The position numbers and the translations under genes are program-made. This document shows positions 10,191-17,880 of a stretch of DNA of 64,000 bases, piece by piece; position 1 is the first letter of the stretch, and each line of letters starts with the position of its first letter. The stretch is from Gammaproteobacteria bacterium (GTDB lineage: Bacteria > Pseudomonadota > Gammaproteobacteria > Eutrophobiales > Eutrophobiaceae). The DNA is taken from the NCBI GenBank assembly GCA_016193395.1, contig JACPSH010000019.1, positions 1 through 64,000 on the forward strand, in the 5' to 3' direction. The notes beneath the pieces are model-generated. The model was not told the origin of the DNA. It worked only from the letters and a program-made list of their open reading frames with translations, and did not search any database.

Positions 10191-10940
10191 TCAGGCCATG
10201 TACATGCCGCCGTTTACATTGATCGTTTCGCCGGTGATGTAACTCGCATACGGTGACGCGAGAAAAGCAACAACCTCCGAAATCTCTTCCGGAGTCCCCA
10301 GTCTGCCGAGCGTGATCTGCGATGCAACTTGTTGCTTCCGTGCTTCACCGAGAGCGCGCGTCATGTCAGTGGCGATAAATCCCGGTGCGACGGCATTGAC
10401 CGTGATCCCCCGGCTTCCCACCTCGCGCGCAAGCGATCGCGTGAAGCCGATGATGCCGGCCTTCGCTGCCGCATAATTGGCCTGGCCCGCGTTCCCGCTC
10501 AGAGCGACCACTGAGGTAATATTGACGATGCGGCCGTAGCGCGCCTTCAGCATGCCGCGCAGGCAGAGTTTCGTCAGGCGGTAGACGGAACCGAGGTTGG
10601 TGTTGATGACCGCGTCCCATTCCTCGTCCCGCATGCGCAGCAGCAGGTTGTCGCGCGCGATGCCCGCGTTGTTGACGAGGATCACGGGGCTCAGTCCTTC
10701 CTGGTCCAGGAATTCTCCCAGTCGCCTGACGGATGCCGGGTCAGCGACATCGAGCACATGCGCCGTTCCGGGGTTTGCAAAGTCAGCGAGGCCGCGCTTG
10801 ATGGATTCGACACCCGTACCCGATGTCGCGGTGCCGACGACGCGGCAGCCATGACGAGCCAATGAGTTGGCGATCGCGCGGCCGATACCGCGGCTCGCCC
10901 CGCTGACCAATGCCACCTGTCCCTGCATGGACTGGATCAT
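10191..10940 (-). CDS. fabG: 3-oxoacyl-ACP reductase
   Basis: NADPH-dependent reductase of the fatty-acid cycle, SDR fold, 249 aa. The cofactor loop is SGASRGIGRAIA, with NNAGIARDNLLLRM following. The catalytic Ser-Tyr-Lys set is in ITSVVALSGNAGQANYAAAKAG. The C-terminal ITGETINVNGGMYMA is typical. The ATG at 10940 overlaps the fabD stop (ATGA); an internal ATG at 10928 (MQGQVALVSG) is an alternative start. Confidence 0.96.
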   Translation of the reverse strand: MIQSMQGQVALVSGASRGIGRAIANSLARHGCRVVGTATSGTGVESIKRGLADFANPGTAHVLDVADPASVRRLGEFLDQEGLSPVILVNNAGIARDNLLLRMRDEEWDAVINTNLGSVYRLTKLCLRGMLKARYGRIVNITSVVALSGNAGQANYAAAKAGIIGFTRSLAREVGSRGITVNAVAPGFIATDMTRALGEARKQQVASQITLGRLGTPEEISEVVAFLASPYASYITGETINVNGGMYMA

Positions 10941-11884
10941 CGCTGCGCCCCCTTCAATTGGGCCTCGAATCCTTCGGGGTCGCAGGCCGTGCCGACCTCG
11001 ATGCCGCGTTCAATGCGGCGGGTGAGGCCCGTCAAAACCTTACCCGGTCCACACTCCACTATGCGCGCAATTCCACGAGCGCACATCGTGCGTATGACGT
11101 CCACCCAGCGCACCGGTTGATACAGCTGACGCACCAGCGCGGACGTGATGGGCCCGGCCTGTGTGCGCGCCTCTGCGTCAACGTTCTGCACGACGGGAAT
11201 TCTCGCATCCACGATCCTTGCCGATTCCAGACGGCTGCCGAACTTCCGCGCCGCCGGTTTCATCAGCGCACAGTGCGAAGGAACGCTGACCGGCAGAGGC
11301 ACAACGCGCTTTGCGCCGAGCCCGCGCGCCAGTTCCATCGCGCGCGAAACCGCTTCGCGATCACCGGCGATCACCACCTGCCCCGGCGCATTGAAATTGG
11401 CCGCGGCGACAGTCAGTCCGTCCGATGCGTCTACGCAGATGCGTTCCACATCCGCGTCATCCATCCCGAGGATCGCGGCCATCGCGCCGGCGCCTTCGGG
11501 CACCGCCTCTTGCATGAGCCTCCCGCGATGCGCCACGAGCGCGGCCGCCACGGAGAGTTCCAGGCTGCCGGCACAGACCAGGGCCGTGAACTCACCCAGG
11601 CTGTGCCCCGCCAGCAGGGCTGGATCGGGTCCGCCCTGTTCCTGCCAGGCGCGCCATACCGCCACGCCCGCCGCGAGCAATGCGGGTTGCGTATTGATTG
11701 TACGGTTCAGTTCTTCCTCCGGGCCGTCTTGCGCCAGCGCCCACAGGTTGCGTCCGACCGCCGCGGACGCCTCGTCAAAGGTTGCGCGTACGACCGGATG
11801 AATGGCGGCCAATTCCGCAAGCATGCCGATTGACTGGGAACCCTGCCCGGGGAATACCAGTCCCAAATTTGCGGCTACGCTCAT
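10937..11884 (-). CDS. fabD: Malonyl-CoA:ACP transacylase
   Basis: Transfers malonyl from CoA to ACP. The 315-aa protein has FPGQGSQSIGM at the N-terminus, nucleophile Ser in AGHSLGEFTAL, and catalytic His in VPSHCALMKPA. Only ten residues precede FPGQGSQ, so the start at 11884 is well constrained. No Shine-Dalgarno lies in front of it. Instead the 42 bp directly upstream are a heptamer tandem repeat, inside an upstream ORF whose TGA overlaps this ATG. Translation probably depends on that coupling. Confidence 0.96.
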   Translation of the reverse strand: MSVAANLGLVFPGQGSQSIGMLAELAAIHPVVRATFDEASAAVGRNLWALAQDGPEEELNRTINTQPALLAAGVAVWRAWQEQGGPDPALLAGHSLGEFTALVCAGSLELSVAAALVAHRGRLMQEAVPEGAGAMAAILGMDDADVERICVDASDGLTVAAANFNAPGQVVIAGDREAVSRAMELARGLGAKRVVPLPVSVPSHCALMKPAARKFGSRLESARIVDARIPVVQNVDAEARTQAGPITSALVRQLYQPVRWVDVIRTMCARGIARIVECGPGKVLTGLTRRIERGIEVGTACDPEGFEAQLKGAQR

Positions 11885-11940
11885 TCGTATTTCGTATTTC
11901 GTATTTCGTATTTCGTATTTCGTATCTCGCAGACGTGCAT
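11881..11940 (-). CDS. 19-codon upstream ORF coupled to fabD
   Basis: ATG at 11940 lies 4 nt after GGAG (11945-11948) and opens MHVCEIRNTKYEIRNTKYE followed by TGA. The stop overlaps the fabD start as ATGA. Codons 5-19 are made by the heptamer repeat. A length of 7 per unit means three units give one 21-nt, 7-residue period (EIRNTKY), seen twice. It could serve only to deliver ribosomes to fabD. Whether the peptide is made or functional is unknown. Confidence 0.4.
   Translation of the reverse strand: MHVCEIRNTKYEIRNTKYE
11886..11927. repeat. Heptamer tandem repeat (CGTATTT)x6 abutting fabD
   Basis: Five perfect CGTATTT units start at 11886, 11893, 11900, 11907 and 11914, and a sixth, CGTATCT, at 11921. 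They fill the fabH-fabD gap right up to the fabD start codon and replace the expected ribosome-binding site. Perfect units suggest recent expansion or conversion. Confidence 0.95.
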
Positions 11941-11953
11941 CTCTCTCCAGGAG

Positions 11954-12910
11954 TCAATAACGCAACAGGGCGGAGGCCCAGGTAAAGCCGCCGCCCACCG
12001 CTTCGAGCATCAGCACGTCGCCGCGCCGTATGCGGCCATCGCGCACTGCGACGTCCAGCGCCAGCGGGATCGAAGCCGCAGAGGTATTGCCGTGTTCGGC
12101 GAGCGTCAGGATCACCCGCTCCATCGGCAGCCCGAGCTTACGCACGGTCGCCGATATGATCCGTTCGTTAGCCTGGTGCGGCACGAGCCAGTCGATATCC
12201 GAGCGTTGCATGCCCGCCGCGGAAAGGGTCTCATCCACCAGCCCCGACATGGCGTTGACGGCGAATTTGAAGACTTCAGAGCCGCGCATGCGTACAAACG
12301 GCTCGCCCTCCTTTCGTGACACGCCGCACGGCACCTGCAACAGGTCCGAGTAGTAGCCGTCCGCGCACAGCTGCGTGGTGTAAATCCCGGGCGCCGTTCC
12401 GGACTCGACCACGGCCGCTCCCGCACCGTCGCCGAACAGCACGCACGTCGCGCGATCGGTCCAGTCGAGGATCTTGGAATTCGCGTCCGCGCCCACGACC
12501 AGCGCGCGTTTCACGGACGCGGTACGGATGAACTTGTCGATGACACCCAGGGCATAGATGAAGCCGGAACAGACCGCCTGGATATCGAACGCAGCGCCGT
12601 TATTGCGGATGCCAAGTCGTTTTTGCAGCAGGCAGGCGGTGCTCGGATAGATCAGATCGGGCGTCGAAGTCGCCACGACAATCATATCGATGCTGCCGGA
12701 CTCGATGCCCGCGTCCCGGATTGCCCGACGCGCCGCCTGTTCGGCCATATCGCAGGTGGACTCGCCTTCGGCGGCGATATGCCGGCTGCGGATCCCGGTG
12801 CGCTCGCGGATCCATTGGTCGCTTGTATTGACCATCTTCTCCAGCTCCGCGTTGGTCATGATCCGCCGCGGGAGGTACCCGCCCGTGGCGAGGATTCGCG
12901 AATATTTCAC
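11954..12910 (-). CDS. fabH: Beta-ketoacyl-ACP synthase III
   Basis: Starts fatty-acid synthesis by condensing acetyl-CoA with malonyl-ACP. The 318-aa protein has catalytic Cys114 in QAVCSGFIYAL, His in LVPHQANERII and Asn in AEHGNTSAASIPLAL. GTG at 12910 overlaps the plsX stop (GTGA), so the two are probably coupled. Length and C-terminal GGGFTWASALLRY are normal. Confidence 0.97.
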   Translation of the reverse strand: MKYSRILATGGYLPRRIMTNAELEKMVNTSDQWIRERTGIRSRHIAAEGESTCDMAEQAARRAIRDAGIESGSIDMIVVATSTPDLIYPSTACLLQKRLGIRNNGAAFDIQAVCSGFIYALGVIDKFIRTASVKRALVVGADANSKILDWTDRATCVLFGDGAGAAVVESGTAPGIYTTQLCADGYYSDLLQVPCGVSRKEGEPFVRMRGSEVFKFAVNAMSGLVDETLSAAGMQRSDIDWLVPHQANERIISATVRKLGLPMERVILTLAEHGNTSAASIPLALDVAVRDGRIRRGDVLMLEAVGGGFTWASALLRY

Positions 12911-13929
12911 GCGGCTGGACCCTGGGTCAGGATGGCCTCCAGGCGGGAGCTGATCCGATCGGGGACGTTTTTCTGCACTTCAAGGATTGCTTCTTCAATC
13001 GCGGAGGCAAACGACACCCGGTCGGCGCCGCCGTGGCTCTTGACGACGATGCCGCGCAGTCCCAGAAGGCTCGCCCCGTTGTAGCTGCGCGGATCGATCT
13101 TGCGGCGGATCGCGCGCAGGATCGGCGTGCACAGCAGTGCGGCGAAGCGGCCGTACAGGGAACGCTCGAACTCGGTGCGCGTGTGGTGTCTGAGGAATTC
13201 CGCGACTCCCTCGCTGGCCTTGAGCGCGATGTTCCCGGTGAATCCGTCGCAGACGATCACATCCACCTTCCCGGTGAAGATGTCATTGCCCTCGACAAAC
13301 CCGACGTAGTTCAAATGGCTGGCCGCCAGCAGCAATGCGGCCTGCTTGACCATGTCGTTTCCCTTAATCTCCTCGGCGCCGATGTTCAGGAGGGCGACCT
13401 TGGGATCCGGCACGTTGAGGACCGCGGAGGTCAATTCCGAGCCCATGACCGCAAACTGGAACAATTGCTCGGAATTGGGATTGACGTTGGCGCCAAGATC
13501 CAGCAGGTGCGTTTCACCGTGGATGCCGGGCATGGTCGTGCATATGGCCGGGCGATCGACGCCGGGAAGCATTTTCAGGATGTACCGGGCAAGCGCCATC
13601 AGTGCGCCGGTGTTCCCGGCGCTCACACACGCCTGGGCCTTGCCATCCTTGACGAGTTCGATGGCAAGACGCATCGACGACAGTTTCTTGGTGCGGAGCA
13701 CGGCAGAAGGCAGTTCATGCATCTCCACGACTTCTGGTGCGTGCATCACCGCGAGCCGGGCGTCGGATAGCGCGCCGCTGGCGCGCATCAGCTTCCGGAT
13801 GACGGGTTCCTGTCCGATCAGGATCAGTTCGAGATCGGGGTGCACCTGAAGGGCATGCAGGGCCGCAGGTACAATTTCAGCCGGCCCATGGTCACCGCCC
13901 ATGGCATCCAGGGCAATTCGGATACTCAC
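12907..13929 (-). CDS. plsX: Phosphate acyltransferase
   Basis: Makes acyl-phosphate from acyl-ACP for the PlsY glycerol-phosphate acylation step, linking fatty-acid to phospholipid synthesis. The 340-aa protein starts MSIRIALDAMGGDHGP. It carries SAGNTGALMALARYILKM and VCDGFTGNIALKASEG, both family signatures. It lies between rpmF and fabH in the classic order. Confidence 0.96.
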   Translation of the reverse strand: MSIRIALDAMGGDHGPAEIVPAALHALQVHPDLELILIGQEPVIRKLMRASGALSDARLAVMHAPEVVEMHELPSAVLRTKKLSSMRLAIELVKDGKAQACVSAGNTGALMALARYILKMLPGVDRPAICTTMPGIHGETHLLDLGANVNPNSEQLFQFAVMGSELTSAVLNVPDPKVALLNIGAEEIKGNDMVKQAALLLAASHLNYVGFVEGNDIFTGKVDVIVCDGFTGNIALKASEGVAEFLRHHTRTEFERSLYGRFAALLCTPILRAIRRKIDPRSYNGASLLGLRGIVVKSHGGADRVSFASAIEEAILEVQKNVPDRISSRLEAILTQGPAA

Positions 13930-14013
13930 CGTGGAAGACAGCCTCAGGAAATGAACGGTTGCGGGTGCGCCGACCAGCCGCGGTACCCGGCTGTTGGCGC
14001 CGGAGGCAGTGGA

Positions 14014-14199
14014 CTACTCGGAGTCGCCTTTATCGTCCAGCACCTTGCGTCCGCGGTAGTACCCGTTCGGGCTGAGGTGATGTCGCCGGTGTATTTCACC
14101 CGTTTCAGGCTCGACGGAAAGCGCGGGCGCAGACAGCGCGTCATGCGAACGGCGCATGTCGCGGCGCGATCTCGATTTCCGGTTCTGTTGTGCTGCCAT
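14014..14199 (-). CDS. rpmF: 50S ribosomal protein L32
   Basis: 61-aa basic protein. [22 protein letters not shown] and [13 protein letters not shown] match L32. It lacks zinc-binding cysteines, so it is the C- form. It lies 15 bp downstream of yceD, the conserved pair. Confidence 0.96.
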   Translation of the reverse strand: MAAQQNRKSRSRRDMRRSHDALSAPALSVEPETGEIHRRHHLSPNGYYRGRKVLDDKGDSE

Positions 14200-14214
14200 G
14201 TCAGTTCTCCTCGT

Positions 14215-14718
14215 TCATGACTTTTCCGGATGATAATCCTTCAACACTGCAAACGGACTGACCCGTGCAGATGAAGCTTCCGTGCCGGCCGGTTTCGGGC
14301 AGCGTGCCGGGTCGTGCCGCGGCGCCATGGGCATTCCGAGCAGCACTTCATCCTCGATGAAACTGGCGAGGTGCACCGGCCCGTCCGCTGTCTCTCCCGG
14401 TTCGTCGCCGGCGCCGTGTTCGTCCACCGCAATGGTGTCTGCGGCCAGGTCCACTTCGATCGGCTGCGCGATCCGCAGGACCAGGGGTTCAAGGCAGCGC
14501 TGGCAAGCGACCGTCAATTCAGTCGAAAACTGTCCCTTGACGCGGACGACCCCCCGATCGTCCTTGCTGAATTCCAGCCGGAATTCGACCACGCCATCCC
14601 GTTCCCGCAACCATCTGCCCAGACGCTGCAACGCGCGTAACTGCAGGCTGCCGCTGATGGTTTCCCCGCTTTCCGCGAGGCGCAAGGGCTCAATATACTG
14701 TGGCAAGCCCGGTTTCAT
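14215..14718 (-). CDS. yceD: YceD family protein (DUF177)
   Basis: 167-aa protein of the YceD/DUF177 family, almost always encoded before rpmF and linked to 23S rRNA accumulation or ribosome assembly. Visible is the paired-cysteine signature region VACQRCLEPLVLRIAQPIEVDL, followed by an acidic stretch and a C-terminal SPFAVLKDYHPEKS. The start MKPGLPQYIEP at 14718 is preferred over an upstream in-frame ATG at 14817 because it matches family length. It diverges from maf with about 115 bp between starts. Confidence 0.9.
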   Translation of the reverse strand: MKPGLPQYIEPLRLAESGETISGSLQLRALQRLGRWLRERDGVVEFRLEFSKDDRGVVRVKGQFSTELTVACQRCLEPLVLRIAQPIEVDLAADTIAVDEHGAGDEPGETADGPVHLASFIEDEVLLGMPMAPRHDPARCPKPAGTEASSARVSPFAVLKDYHPEKS

Positions 14719-14833
14719 CAGGCGCGCAAGTGTAGCCGCGCCCCCCTCCCCTGTCAAAATTCCGGGGGTTCCGAAGGCTGTGGCTAACTCATTGACAAAC
14801 CGGAAATTTATCGGCAAAAGTTGCAGCTACGAC

Positions 14834-15421
14834 ATGACGGCAATCCGCCCGATGATCCTGGCTTCTTCATCGCCCTACCGGCAGGCCCTGCTTGCCCGCC
14901 TGGGCCTGCCCTTCCGGTCGGTTCGCCCCGGTATCAATGAAGCGCCGGTGGCTGGCGAATCAGGCGCCGATCAGGTGAAACGGCTCGCCCAGGCAAAGGC
15001 TGAATGCGTGGCCCGCGACGCCGCGGATGCGTTGATCATCGGCTGCGACCAGGTCGCGGTTGTCGACTCCGTGGCGCTGGGTAAACCGGGAAATCACGCC
15101 ACCGCACAAGCACAATTGCGACGCGTGCGCGGCCGGCGTGTGCTTTTCCTCACTGGACTCTGCCTGCTGGATGCAACAAGCGGACGAAAGCTGGTCGACG
15201 TGGTCGAATATGCCGTCGTGTTTCGCGATTATTCCGAAGCCGAGATTGAACGCTATCTTCAGGCCGACGCGCCCTACGATTGCAGTGGCAGCTTCCGATC
15301 CGAGGGGCTTGGGATCGCGCTGGTCGAACGCATGGAAGGTCCGGACCCGACCGCGTTGGTTGGATTGCCGCTGATCCGGCTGTCGCAGATGCTCCGGGAG
15401 TCGGGCATACCGCTGCCATGA
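14834..15421 (+). CDS. Maf/YceF family nucleotide pyrophosphatase
   Basis: House-cleaning pyrophosphatase of the Maf family, 195 aa. The N-terminal LASSSPYRQALLARLGLPF and the internal IIGCDQVAVVD and LGKPGNHATAQAQLRRVRG match YceF, the m7GTP-hydrolysing branch, more than YhdE (dTTP/UTP). ATG 14834 is chosen because an open frame upstream to 14282 is antisense to yceD. It is convergent with sppA, six bp apart. Confidence 0.9.
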   Translation: MTAIRPMILASSSPYRQALLARLGLPFRSVRPGINEAPVAGESGADQVKRLAQAKAECVARDAADALIIGCDQVAVVDSVALGKPGNHATAQAQLRRVRGRRVLFLTGLCLLDATSGRKLVDVVEYAVVFRDYSEAEIERYLQADAPYDCSGSFRSEGLGIALVERMEGPDPTALVGLPLIRLSQMLRESGIPLP

Positions 15422-15427
15422 AAAAAA

Positions 15428-16399
15428 TTAGTAGAGCTTGAGACCGTCCAGCGACTGGAGACGCTCCGCGGCCGTTGTCCCGATCCGCCTGGCAAAGCGG
15501 TCCAGGTAGCCTTCGCGGTGGGTGAAATCGACAATCTCCTCGACGCCGATGATTTCCCGGGCAACGTATCCGGCGCTACCGAGTCCATCAACCAGTCCCA
15601 GTTCCACCGACTGCTCGCCGCTCCAGATCAGTCCAGAAAACAGGGTCGGATCTTCCTTCAGGCGCTTCCCGCGGCCCTGCTTCACGACTTCGATGAACTG
15701 GCTGTACACGTTCTGAAGCAGCCCATCAACGTGCTGCACTTCTTCCTCGCGCAAGGGGGCAAAGGGGTCCAGCAATCCCTTGTTCTCGCCCGCGTGCAGG
15801 ACGCGGCGCTCGATCCCGAGCTTCTGCAATGTTTCGACAAAGCCGAACCCGGCCATGATGACGCCGATCGAACCGACGATGCTGGCTTTGTCAGCGTAAA
15901 TCTTGTCTGCCGCAGTGGCGATGTAATAGCCACCCGAGGCGCACAGGTCGCTGATCACCGCGTATAGCGGTATTGCGGGGTATTTTTTCCGCAGGCGGAG
16001 GATTTCATCGTTGACGTAACCGGCCTGCACCGGACTGCCCCCGGGGCTGTTGATGCGGACAATGACGCCGGCCGTTTTCCCGTCCTCGAACGCATCGCGC
16101 AGGCCAGCGACGATCTTGTCCGCGCTGGCTTCCGTATCGGACGCAATGATCCCCTCGACCTCGACCAGCGCCGTATGCCGCTTGCCCGGCAATTCGGCAC
16201 CCTTCAAGTCCAGTTCGCCGGCGATATAGATAAGCAGGAATGAAAACAGGTACACGGCAAGCAACAGCTTGAAGAAGATGCCCCAGCGCCGTGCCGCGCG
16301 CTGCTCGCGAAGGAACTCGCGCGCGATCGCGTTCACCAGTCCCTGCTCAAAGGGCACGGACGCCTGCTGCGGATCCTGATTTGCGGTCGGTTCGCTCAT
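15428..16399 (-). CDS. sppA: S49-family signal peptide peptidase (SppA-like)
   Basis: Membrane-anchored Ser/Lys protease that degrades cleaved signal peptides, 323 aa (the short single-domain form). One membrane helix at about residues 40-60 (WGIFFKLLLAVYLFSFLLIYIA). The S49 core includes RINSPGGSPVQAG, the nucleophile region DLCASGGYYIATAADKIYA and ASIVGSIGVIMAGFGF. The start MSEPTANQ at 16399 avoids overlap with rluC; the gap to rluC is 56 bp. Confidence 0.9.
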   Translation of the reverse strand: MSEPTANQDPQQASVPFEQGLVNAIAREFLREQRAARRWGIFFKLLLAVYLFSFLLIYIAGELDLKGAELPGKRHTALVEVEGIIASDTEASADKIVAGLRDAFEDGKTAGVIVRINSPGGSPVQAGYVNDEILRLRKKYPAIPLYAVISDLCASGGYYIATAADKIYADKASIVGSIGVIMAGFGFVETLQKLGIERRVLHAGENKGLLDPFAPLREEEVQHVDGLLQNVYSQFIEVVKQGRGKRLKEDPTLFSGLIWSGEQSVELGLVDGLGSAGYVAREIIGVEEIVDFTHREGYLDRFARRIGTTAAERLQSLDGLKLY

Positions 16400-16455
16400 G
16401 AAGCCTCCACCCGGAATTTTAGCAGACGGCCCGCCTCCGGTATGGGCCGGGCCGG

Positions 16456-17400
16456 TCACGCATAGGAATCCAGAAACCTCCGCAACTCCTCCGGCAAAGG
16501 CGTCTCCACCACCAGCGGCGGGCGGCTGTAGGGCCGCGGAATGCGGATTGCGGAGGCGTGCAGGAACAGCCGCCGCAATCCCAACGGCCGCAATTCCCGG
16601 TTGAATTCACGATCGCCGTAGCGGTGGTCGCCTGCGACCGGATGTCCGATCTGGCTGGCGTGCACACGGATCTGGTGGGTGCGCCCGGTGGCGATGTGGA
16701 CATGCGCCAGCGTGGCATTGCTAAGACGCCTGGCGATGGTGAAGCGCGTGCGCGCGGATTTGCCCTCGGCCGATGTTTCGACGAGACGCTCGCCGCCGCG
16801 CCGCGCCCCGCGGCGCAGCGGCAGATCGACATCGACCGGATTCTCGCCCAAACGCCCCTTGAGCAACGCCGTATATTGTTTTTCCATCAGGCCATCGCGC
16901 AACAGTTGATGCAGGCGCCGGAGGCAGGTGTGGGTCTTGGCCAGGAGCAGACAGCCGGACGTTTCCTGGTCGAGCCGGTGGACAAGCTGCAGCGTTCCTC
17001 CGGACGGGTGGACATGCCGGAGGACGTCAATGATCCCGAACGGACGTCCGGTGCCCCCATGCACCGGAATCCCGGACGGTTTGTCGATCACCAGCAATTC
17101 TGCGTCCTCATACAGGATTGGCGTATGGACATCGCGAAAGGACTCCGGCGAGGGGCGCGGCCCGGGTTCCTGCCGCCCGACGGGAGGCAGCCGCACCCGG
17201 TCGCCGCTCTGCAGTTTGTGGGCGGGGTCGACACGACCTCCGTTGACCCGCACCTCGCCCTTGCGAATCATCTGGTAGATACGGCTCTTAGGAATGTCAT
17301 GGAAGCGCGCGCGCAGAAAATTGTCGAGCCGGCGGCCATCCTGATCGGGCTCAATCCGAATGTGCGAAACAGCCTCTTTTCTTTGTGGAATCCGTAACAT
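16456..17400 (-). CDS. rluC: 23S rRNA pseudouridine(955/2504/2580) synthase
   Basis: 314-aa RluA-family synthase. An N-terminal S4 domain (RLDNFLRARFHDIPKSRIYQ, residues 24-75) is followed by the catalytic domain with the active aspartate in LVHRLDQETSGCLLLAK. GRTHQIRVHASQIGHPVAGDHRYG is the C-terminal signature. It diverges from rne, as rluC does in E. coli. Confidence 0.93.
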   Translation of the reverse strand: MLRIPQRKEAVSHIRIEPDQDGRRLDNFLRARFHDIPKSRIYQMIRKGEVRVNGGRVDPAHKLQSGDRVRLPPVGRQEPGPRPSPESFRDVHTPILYEDAELLVIDKPSGIPVHGGTGRPFGIIDVLRHVHPSGGTLQLVHRLDQETSGCLLLAKTHTCLRRLHQLLRDGLMEKQYTALLKGRLGENPVDVDLPLRRGARRGGERLVETSAEGKSARTRFTIARRLSNATLAHVHIATGRTHQIRVHASQIGHPVAGDHRYGDREFNRELRPLGLRRLFLHASAIRIPRPYSRPPLVVETPLPEELRRFLDSYA

Positions 17401-17880
17401 AGATGAATAATTTCAGGATTGCCCGAGTATCGCAAGATTGTTATAGTAGCGTCTAGACGGGGCATCGATGTTCGTTTGTCGGCGCCCGTCGTGCCCTGCT
17501 GGGTTGCCTGGAGAATGCAGCCGCAGCGGCGGCGGAGCCGGTCACCCAAAGTGGCGCTGGCGGCCCCTGGACATACGTTTCCGGCCTGCCGGTTCCCGCC
17601 ACCCCTCCGCCCCGCGCGCTGCCGAAGCTTCCAAGGTCCCCAGGCAGGAAATTGACATAGACCGGGAGAATGACCCCCAGCGATTCAGGTGCGGTGCGAG
17701 GCATCGCCTGAACTGCCGGAGCAGACCGGCACTGGCGGGGAAACAGGGCTGCCATTCGCAGCAGGCTCCGCCGGGTCGTGGCATTAAGACGGCGCTCCCG
17801 CCGCTCCGTGAAGGTCGCAGCAGCGAAGCCTGCGCGACGGTGAAGCGAAAGCGGTTGAGTGCCCGCAAAGGACACTGGCA
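17401..17880 (+). promoter_or_regulatory. rne promoter and long 5' leader
   Basis: 480 bp with no gene. A sigma-70-like promoter is visible: TTGCCC (17419-17424), a 17-bp spacer, TATAGT (17442-17447), placing the start near 17454 and leaving a leader of roughly 425 nt before rne. Leaders of this size are known in E. coli rne, where RNase E cuts its own leader to control its level. Similar control is inferred here. The rluC promoter must also lie in this segment but was not resolved. Confidence 0.55.

Noticed and set aside
11886-11927. Tandem array considered as a CRISPR
   Set aside because: Units are 7 nt with no spacers and no cas genes nearby.
14282-14833. Upstream in-frame extension of maf
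   Set aside because: It is antisense to yceD, and the Maf signature LASSSPYRQ begins a few residues after ATG 14834.
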